The notes under the pieces were generated by a model that was given only the letters and a program-made list of their open reading frames with translations, had not been told where the DNA came from and searched no databases. 38,711 bases of DNA, from the NCBI GenBank assembly GCA_031264865.1, contig JAISDJ010000051.1, positions 1 to 38,711 on the forward strand, written 5' to 3'. Position 1 is the stretch's first letter. Every line of letters starts with the position of its first letter. This document shows positions 33,797 through 38,711 of this stretch, piece after piece. The position numbers and the translations under genes were made by a program. The DNA is from Tannerellaceae bacterium. GTDB taxonomy: Bacteria; Bacteroidota; Bacteroidia; Bacteroidales; Tannerellaceae.

Positions 33797-34300
33797 TTAC
33801 TTTAACATGATATCATTCTTTTCCGCAAAAACTTTCTGCAGATCAATAAGTTCGTCATTTAACGAATCATATTTATCATGCACGGGAACAATCCTGTCGT
33901 ATATTTCATCATACGCAAGCTGCATTTGATCCTCATCTTCTATACTATCGGCAAACCGATAGTCGTCAATAGCTTTCCTATGTATGGGAATAAATTCGGA
34001 TTCAACTAATTCCAGCAATTCAAGCGATTTAGCCTTAAACTGTTCGCCCGATTTATTATTCAATGCCGAAATTGAACCGGTACAATCAACGACATGCAGC
34101 TCTAAAGAATCCAAAACAAGCAGGGCTTCATCATATTCTCTATCACCAATCAAATCACCCAATGTATTTAATTCATCTTCCACCTCGTTCAGTCCATCAA
34201 CAATTGTATCATTAAATTTCACCGGATCACTTCCACATGAAGTACACAAGAGGGTTAAAGCAGCTAACATTAAAAAATAGAACTTTTTTATTTTCATCAA
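33797..34300 (-). CDS. Small helical lipoprotein
   Basis: A 167-residue lipoprotein (or 166 if the second ATG at 34297 is used). The signal peptide ends LLCTSC with Cys22. The mature protein is acidic and predicted to be all helical, with heptad-like stretches such as FNDTIVDGLNEVEDELNTL and DKYDSLNDELIDLQKVFAE, consistent with a helical bundle. I do not recognise a functional family; similar short acidic lipoproteins are common in Bacteroidetes. It is monocistronic, with a TAATTTTG -7 box (complement of 34344-34351) about 44 bases upstream and repeat-rich noncoding DNA beyond. Confidence 0.7.
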   Translation of the reverse strand: MMKIKKFYFLMLAALTLLCTSCGSDPVKFNDTIVDGLNEVEDELNTLGDLIGDREYDEALLVLDSLELHVVDCTGSISALNNKSGEQFKAKSLELLELVESEFIPIHRKAIDDYRFADSIEDEDQMQLAYDEIYDRIVPVHDKYDSLNDELIDLQKVFAEKNDIMLK

Positions 34301-34521
34301 ATTAAAAGATTAATAATAGGTTGAGTTTGTTATTGTTCGGATACAAAATTATAAATTATTACACTACCAACCGACTAAAAAACATATTTTCTTAAAAAAA
34401 CAGGCAACCCTTATGAAAACAACGTTGCATCCACTTCCAAAACATGCCGTATTTTCCCTGATTTTAGTACAATATCCGAAAGCTACGTATTAATTCTGGT
34501 ATCTTTTGTACAACCTGTTTC

Positions 34522-34605
34522 TCAGCTTCTCCGGCTCTTTTTCAGCTCTTTTAACTCCTCTCCTTCAATTACAATATGCTTCTCTCCGGGTTTATTCTCC
34601 GACAT
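34522..34605 (-). CDS. Possible 27-residue small protein
   Basis: ATG at 34605 to TGA at 34522 encodes 27 residues, beginning MSENKPGEKHIVIEG and ending with a Lys/Arg-rich helix-like tail. Composition is protein-like, with a charged amphipathic second half, but the length is small, there is no ribosome binding site evidence, and I know no homologue. It could be chance. Confidence 0.18.
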   Translation of the reverse strand: MSENKPGEKHIVIEGEELKELKKSRRS

Positions 34606-34713
34606 ATTTTAAAGTATCAGCCTTTTCAGGTAACAGGTACTTTGAATGGACAGGGAGAAATTATTAGTCGATTTCGAATGTTTTTGCAAGTATATTCGTC
34701 ATTATCGAATATC

Positions 34714-34832
34714 CTGTGCATGGTTTCAAAAAAAGATTGTAATGTCGTTAGGAAAGGAATATGATGCTTTTGGAAAAACATTGTGATAGTTTTATAAAGG
34801 CATCGTAATGTTTTAAAAAAAGCATTGTGATG
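34714..34832. repeat. Tandem array, exact 22-bp period, CATnnnnATG units
   Basis: Core motifs ATTGTAATG (34736), AATATGATG (34758), ATTGTGATA (34780), ATCGTAATG (34802) and ATTGTGATG (34824) recur at exactly 22-base steps, with a weaker unit CTGTGCATG at 34714. Spacers of 13 bases are T-then-A rich (for example TTTTAAAAAAAGC). The core tends towards the palindrome CATnnnnATG. The period is not a multiple of three, arguing against coding. I recognise no known element. Confidence 0.8.
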
Positions 34833-35280
34833 AAAATTTCGAAGGCTCGAAAACAATCGGAAAAACAGCTTTAAAGGCCTCTGAATTTCGCTAAAACGAC
34901 TATTTTCATCAGGCATTTTTCATCAGGCAAACAGATATGAATGTGTCCCCTTTTGTTTTATTTTATATATGCACAGGGTTGGTTTATGCACATACAGTTA
35001 CTATTATCTTTCTTTTTATATCATTCCGTCAAAAGGAGACCACCAAATGCAGCGCGTTTTTGGAAGCAGGCTCGTACTGGAAAACAAATAAGCAAAACAG
35101 GAAGGGGGTAAAATGACAGAATGACAAAAATAACAAAATGACAGATATAAAAATCCCAGGGGGATGTAAAGACAAATTAGGTATATTGTACAGAATAATA
35201 AAAATCGATAACTGCAACTAAAAAAAGAATAAGATAATCAATCCGTTAGACGAAAGGCAACAGTTTTCTTTCGCCGGAGA

Positions 35281-35311
35281 TTTGGATTGTAAAGAAAAAT
35301 GTCTACTTTTG
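35281..35311 (+). promoter_or_regulatory. Promoter of the SRP RNA gene
   Basis: TTTG (35281-35284), 19 bases, then TACTTTTG (35304-35311) is an exact Bacteroidetes promoter. The predicted start about 6 bases downstream coincides with the first paired base of the SRP RNA at 35317. Confidence 0.85.
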
Positions 35312-35316
35312 CAGCC

Positions 35317-35413
35317 GGGTAAGTCCTACACGGCATGCTCCCTTGGAACTCCCCCAGGGCTTGACCGCAGCAAGGGTACTTGGTTGTAGCGGCGCGATGT
35401 AGTAAGCTTACCC
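35317..35413 (+). ncRNA. ffs: Small SRP RNA (4.5S type)
   Basis: About 97 nt. The ends GGGTAAG (35317-35323) and CTTACCC (35407-35413) close the long hairpin. The apical region reads CCAGGGCTTGACCGCAGCAAGG, which carries the conserved Ffh-binding symmetric and asymmetric loops (GACC and AGCA elements), and the 3' arm contains GCGATGTAG, as in E. coli 4.5S RNA. The RNA binds Ffh to target nascent membrane and secreted proteins. A perfect promoter lies just upstream and the tRNA-Thr starts 4 bases later, so they are likely cotranscribed and processed. Confidence 0.88.
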
Positions 35414-35417
35414 ACCT

Positions 35418-35491
35418 GCCTCTTTAGCTCAGTTGGCCAGAGCACGTGATTTGTAATCTCGGGGTCGTTGGTTCGAATCCGACAAGAGGCT
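35418..35491 (+). tRNA. tRNA-Thr (anticodon TGT)
   Basis: A 74-base cloverleaf. Acceptor GCCTCTT pairs with AAGAGGC, the D stem is GCTC/GAGC, and the anticodon loop TTTGTAA (35450-35456) gives TGT. The T arm is GTTGG/CCGAC around TTCGAAT, and the discriminator is T at 35491. CCA is not encoded. The anticodon stem CGTGA/TCTCG has a central T-T mismatch (35447 with 35459). It is followed by an intrinsic terminator. Confidence 0.95.
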
Positions 35492-35500
35492 CAGAATCGG

Positions 35501-35531
35501 AAAAGGAAATCATTTATGGTTTCCTTTTTTT
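35501..35531 (+). terminator. Terminator of the SRP RNA-tRNA unit
   Basis: AAAAGGAAA (35501-35509) pairs with TTTCCTTTT (35520-35528) around a 10-base loop and continues into a T run. It ends transcription of the ffs-tRNA unit. Confidence 0.75.
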
Positions 35532-35547
35532 ATTGTATCTTCTTGCA

Positions 35548-35579
35548 TTTGCGTATTCTTAATAAAAAAAGTAATTTTG
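35548..35579 (+). promoter_or_regulatory. Promoter of the DUF4199-GT2-dehydratase operon
   Basis: TTTG (35548-35551), 20 bases, then TAATTTTG (35572-35579) is a full match to the Bacteroidetes pattern, 25 bases before the DUF4199 start codon. Confidence 0.75.
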
Positions 35580-35604
35580 CATTTTACAAACGACTAAATA
35601 ATTA

Positions 35605-36159
35605 ATGAAAGAAAATAAAAGCCTACTGATGAAGAGCGCCATGTTTTATGGCTTGCTGTTAGGTATATCCTGGGCTATAAAGTATGTCTTTTTCATTTTA
35701 GGGGTAACTATACCTTCTATGCAGATTGTTTACTGGATTTTAACGCCTCTTACTCTCTTGTTTGCTTACATTTTTACGAATACATATAAATTTTTGATTG
35801 GGGGGAAAATAAGCTTTTTCCATGCCTGGCAATTCGGCGTTTTGCTTTATTTCTTTGCCGCCTTGATTATTTCATTAGGGCATTATATATTTTATCAATA
35901 CATTGCCTCTCCCGATTTTATTTCATCATCGGTGAACCAAGCTATCAGCCTGATGAAAGATATGGACTTAAATATGCAAATAAAAGAAGCCATCGATCAA
36001 ATAACTGTACCCACTCCTATCCAGATGACTATTCAGGGAATATTTAACAATGTATTCTATGGTACTATACTATCCATACCTGTTGCAGCGTTATTATGCC
36101 GTAATAATTCAACAGGACTAATCATCAATCAAAACAACCAAGGAAGAAACGAACTATAA
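35605..36159 (+). CDS. DUF4199 membrane protein
   Basis: A 184-residue integral membrane protein with four predicted helices (about 13-33, 40-58, 74-96 and 141-165) and a charged loop near 104-138 between the third and fourth. This matches the DUF4199 family, widespread in Bacteroidetes and usually found beside a family 2 glycosyltransferase, exactly as here (4 bases between genes). No activity is known; a role as a partner or flippase-like helper for the glycosyltransferase is speculation. The first ATG lies 25 bases after a good promoter. Confidence 0.85.
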   Translation: MKENKSLLMKSAMFYGLLLGISWAIKYVFFILGVTIPSMQIVYWILTPLTLLFAYIFTNTYKFLIGGKISFFHAWQFGVLLYFFAALIISLGHYIFYQYIASPDFISSSVNQAISLMKDMDLNMQIKEAIDQITVPTPIQMTIQGIFNNVFYGTILSIPVAALLCRNNSTGLIINQNNQGRNEL

Positions 36160-36163
36160 TATA

Positions 36164-37111
36164 ATGGACATATCAGTAGTTATCCCTTTATTTAATGAAG
36201 CCGAGTCATTACCGGAATTAGAAGCCTGGATTGAACGGGTGATGAAAATGAATAATTTCAGTTACGAAATCATCTTTGTAAATGATGGCAGTACCGATAA
36301 TTCTTGGGAAATAATCAAAGAACTTCAACAAAAATCACCTCAGGTGAAAGGTATCAAATTTCGTCGTAATTATGGGAAATCACCTGCTTTACAATGTGGT
36401 TTCCAGAAAGCAAAAGGGGATGTTATCATCACGATGGATGCTGATTTACAAGATAGTCCAGACGAAATACCCGAGCTATACCGTATGATAAAAGAAGACG
36501 AGTATGATATGGTGTCGGGCTGGAAAAAGAAACGTTACGACCCGCTCGCAAAAACGATTCCTACTAAATTATTCAACGCTACAGCCCGTAAATTCTCCGG
36601 CGTGCAGTTACACGACTTTAATTGCGGGCTTAAAGCATACAAGAATATAGTTGTCAAAAACATAGAAGTATATAATGACATGCATCGTCATATACCTTAT
36701 ATGGCTAAAATTGCCGGATTCGGCAAGATCGGAGAAAAGGTTGTTCAGCACCAGGCCCGCAAATACGGAAGTACCAAGTTTGGACTGGACCGTTTTGTGA
36801 ACGGTTATCTGGATTTAATCACGCTTTGGTTTACGGCAAAATTCGGGAAGAAACCGATGCATTTCTTTGGATTATGGGGAAGCGCTATGTTCGTTATCGG
36901 GTTTGTCGCTTTAGTTTATGTATTGATAATGAAATTGGCGTCTATTCTATCCGGAGATTTGCGTCCGCTCGTTACGAATTCACCTTACTTTTATATATCA
37001 CTTACAGCTATGATACTGGGAACGCAAATGTTCCTGACAGGATTCCTTGGCGAACTGATTGCCAGAGACTCCCCCAAACGCAATAGATATCAAATTGAAG
37101 AAGAGATATGA
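36164..37111 (+). CDS. GT2 glycosyltransferase (DPM1/GtrB-like)
   Basis: A 315-residue membrane glycosyltransferase. The N-terminal GT-A domain has ISVVIPLFNEAESLPEL (3-19), VNDGSTDNSW (39-48) with D41, and the metal-binding MDADLQDSPDEIPEL (91-105). Two membrane helices follow (about 231-262 and 277-302) and a short cytoplasmic tail. This layout is that of polyprenyl-phosphate-sugar synthases such as GtrB and bacterial DPM1 homologues, which load a sugar on undecaprenyl phosphate. The donor is unknown. It overlaps the next gene by 4 bases (ATGA at 37108-37111). Confidence 0.92.
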   Translation: MDISVVIPLFNEAESLPELEAWIERVMKMNNFSYEIIFVNDGSTDNSWEIIKELQQKSPQVKGIKFRRNYGKSPALQCGFQKAKGDVIITMDADLQDSPDEIPELYRMIKEDEYDMVSGWKKKRYDPLAKTIPTKLFNATARKFSGVQLHDFNCGLKAYKNIVVKNIEVYNDMHRHIPYMAKIAGFGKIGEKVVQHQARKYGSTKFGLDRFVNGYLDLITLWFTAKFGKKPMHFFGLWGSAMFVIGFVALVYVLIMKLASILSGDLRPLVTNSPYFYISLTAMILGTQMFLTGFLGELIARDSPKRNRYQIEEEI

Positions 37112-38711
37112 GAAGCCAGGAATTACGTAAATTAGCGCCGGAACTCGACTCGCTGCGTTTGGGCAGTGGATGGAGTATAGACGATTTAAACAAACCTCAA
37201 ATTATTGTAGAAAGCAGTTATGGACATAGCCATCCCGGAAGCGCTCATTTAGACAAATTGGTAGAAGAAGCCGACAAAGGTGTAAACGATGGAGGAGGAA
37301 AAGCAGCCAATTACTATGTAACGGATATTTGCGACGGTGAAGCTCAGGGGCACGACGGTATGAATTATTCGCTCGTATCACGCGAGGTAATGGCTGCCAT
37401 GATTGAAATCCATGCAAAAGCAACTCCTTTTGATGCCGGTATATTCATTGCCAGTTGCGACAAATCGGTTCCGGCTCATCTGATAGCTATTGCACGGGTT
37501 AATATGCCTTCCGTACTCATTCCCGGCGGTATTATGAAAGCAGGGCCTGATTTGCTGACACTTGAACAAATCGGTAAGTACAATGCCCAGTTTGCCCGAA
37601 AGGAAATAACGGAAGAACAGTTTATGGCCTACAAACGCGATGCCTGCCCGGATTGTGGCGCCTGCTCATTTATGGGGACAGCCTCTACCATGCAGGTTAT
37701 GGCCGAAGCGCTCGGGATTGCAATGCCCGGATCGGCCTTGATTCCTACGCACGTACATTATTTAAAGGATATCACCCGGCGGGCGGGCGAACGCGCTATT
37801 GCCTTAGCCAATGAAGAATTACTGCCATCGGAAATCATGACGTATGAAGCTTTCGAAAATGCCATCATGGTACATGCTGCCATTGCCGGTTCCAGCAACA
37901 GCCTGCTGCATCTTCCCGCTATCGCGCATGAATTGGGGATAACACTTTCTCCCGGCTTATTCGACAAAATCCATCAAAAGATACCGTTCTTATTAAATAT
38001 ACGCCCCAGCGGTTACTGGCCGGGCGAATACTTCTGGTATGCCGGAGGGACACCGGCTATTATGGAAGAAATCAAAGATTTTCTGCACTTGAATGTACGT
38101 ACTGTAACCGGGAAAACGTTGGGCGAGAATCTTGATATCCTGCGGCAAACCGGTTTCTACGAAGGTTGTAACAAGTATCTTCCGGCGTTGGGCGTCAAGG
38201 CAAGCGATATTATCAGGCCGCTCAACGATCCTATCCGTCCGCAGGGCGCTATTGCGGTTTTAAAAGGGAATCTGGCTCCCGAAGGGGCCGTAGTGAAACA
38301 CGCTGCCATCTCGCCTAAACTGATGCAGGTTACATTGAACGCCCGGGTGTTCGACTGTGAAGAAGAGGCGCTTCAGGCAGTACTGAAGAAAGAGATTCAT
38401 CCGGGCGAGGCCGTCTTTATCCGCTACGAAGGACCGAAAGGGAGCGGTATGCCGGAAATGTTTTATACCACCGAAGCGATTGCGTCCGATCCGGAACTGA
38501 TTGAAACGGTGGCGGTAATTACCGACGGACGTTTCTCGGGCGCTACCCGTGGACCGGCTATCGGACATGTTTCGCCCGAAGCATCCGAAGGCGGCCCTAT
38601 CGCCCTGGTGGAAGAAGGGGATTTGATCCGTATCGACATACCCGCCCGCCGGCTGGATATTACAGGCGTTGCCGGATTGCCGAAAAGCCCGGACGAAATG
38701 GATGCGGTACT
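37108..38711 (+). CDS. IlvD/Edd-family dehydratase, 3' truncated by window
   Basis: At least 534 residues, open to the window end. Family blocks are YVTDICDGEAQGHDGMNYSL (70-89), SCDKSVPAHL (116-125) with the cluster-binding C117, and CPDCGACSFMGTASTM (180-195) with C180, C183 and C186. The IlvD/Edd family dehydrates dihydroxy acids with an iron-sulfur cluster. The sequence departs from canonical IlvD: the N-terminal block reads YGHSHPGSAHLD, there is a GGGKAANYYVTD insertion, and wording such as YVTDxCDG resembles sugar-acid dehydratases (YjhG/YagF type). I therefore avoid the name ilvD; a sugar-acid substrate is likely but unproven. ATG overlaps the GT2 stop. Confidence 0.82.
   Translation, partial: MRSQELRKLAPELDSLRLGSGWSIDDLNKPQIIVESSYGHSHPGSAHLDKLVEEADKGVNDGGGKAANYYVTDICDGEAQGHDGMNYSLVSREVMAAMIEIHAKATPFDAGIFIASCDKSVPAHLIAIARVNMPSVLIPGGIMKAGPDLLTLEQIGKYNAQFARKEITEEQFMAYKRDACPDCGACSFMGTASTMQVMAEALGIAMPGSALIPTHVHYLKDITRRAGERAIALANEELLPSEIMTYEAFENAIMVHAAIAGSSNSLLHLPAIAHELGITLSPGLFDKIHQKIPFLLNIRPSGYWPGEYFWYAGGTPAIMEEIKDFLHLNVRTVTGKTLGENLDILRQTGFYEGCNKYLPALGVKASDIIRPLNDPIRPQGAIAVLKGNLAPEGAVVKHAAISPKLMQVTLNARVFDCEEEALQAVLKKEIHPGEAVFIRYEGPKGSGMPEMFYTTEAIASDPELIETVAVITDGRFSGATRGPAIGHVSPEASEGGPIALVEEGDLIRIDIPARRLDITGVAGLPKSPDEMDAV

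Larger units (their letters stand above)
34301..35280. other. Repeat-rich noncoding region of about 1 kb
   Basis: No convincing long gene is present. It holds a six-unit 22-bp-period array (34714-34832), a 13-base sequence TTTTCATCAGGCA repeated at 34903 and 34917, TATGCACA at 34968 and 34985, and AAAATGACAGA at 35110 and 35135. The region also contains a possible 27-codon ORF on the minus strand (34522-34605). AT content is high. Confidence 0.7.

Noticed and set aside
34714..34832. CRISPR array or tandem coding repeat
   Set aside because: Spacers are only 13 bases and themselves repetitive (T then A runs). A 22-base period breaks any reading frame, so it is not coding.
34626..34916. 96-codon reading frame on the minus strand
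   Set aside because: It runs across the 22-bp array, is dominated by Phe/Lys/His from A/T runs, and has no family resemblance.
35029..35217. 62-codon hydrophobic frame on the minus strand
   Set aside because: The hydrophobicity comes from A-rich plus-strand repeats (AATGACA motifs) read in reverse. No signal or family features are present.
35491..35493. Encoded CCA end on tRNA-Thr
   Set aside because: The bases after the acceptor stem are TCA then G; the CA is coincidental, so CCA is probably added after transcription.

Overview
The window looks like a Bacteroidales chromosome, probably Parabacteroides-, Tannerella- or Dysgonomonas-like. Several promoters match the Bacteroidetes pattern (a TTTG-type -33 box, about 19-20 bp, then TAnnTTTG), and starts lack obvious Shine-Dalgarno sequences. 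Gene content agrees: a eukaryote-type (GT3) glycogen synthase, many Cys-anchored lipoproteins, a LemA/DUF2207 pair, a DUF4199/GT2 pair and a short 4.5S-type SRP RNA. Species cannot be fixed from sequence reading alone.

Layout. 1-800: AT-rich edge with the tail of an unknown gene, a structured terminator-bearing element and a GNAT acetyltransferase. 795-3693 (minus): a tight four-gene operon (small helical protein, acyltransferase, omega-amidase-type nitrilase, AmpG-like transporter). 3921-8233 (plus): glycogen synthase and alpha-glucan phosphorylase. 8291-11478: cytidine deaminase, an S41-like lipoprotein peptidase, and rplU-rpmA. 11628-11715: a 22-bp-period palindromic repeat array. 11870-17219 (plus): lemA, a DUF2207 membrane protein, a lipoprotein, a lactonase-like beta-propeller and an OmpA-family lipoprotein. 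17224-21067 (minus): an AlkZ-like winged-helix protein, a GH43 glycosidase and a DUF763 protein. 21221-23549 (plus): ABC ATPase, permease with a His/Asp-rich loop, and a DUF3299-like exported protein. 23776-27840 (plus): CbpA-type DnaJ, CbpM and an M16 peptidase. 27893-34300 (minus): a YdjC-deacetylase/serine-hydrolase fusion, a stand-alone serine-hydrolase paralogue, a hotdog thioesterase, a nuclease/phosphatase two-enzyme fusion and a small lipoprotein. 34301-35316: about 1 kb of noncoding, repeat-rich DNA with a second 22-bp-period array. 35317-38711 (plus): SRP RNA, tRNA-Thr(TGT), DUF4199 protein, GT2 glycosyltransferase and an IlvD/Edd-family dehydratase that runs off the end.

Most genes are housekeeping or envelope functions. 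The most unusual signals are the two intergenic arrays that share an exact 22-bp period but not an obvious sequence, the ABC/DUF3299 cassette with a probable metal-binding loop, the two multi-enzyme fusions, and a possible small structured RNA near the left edge.
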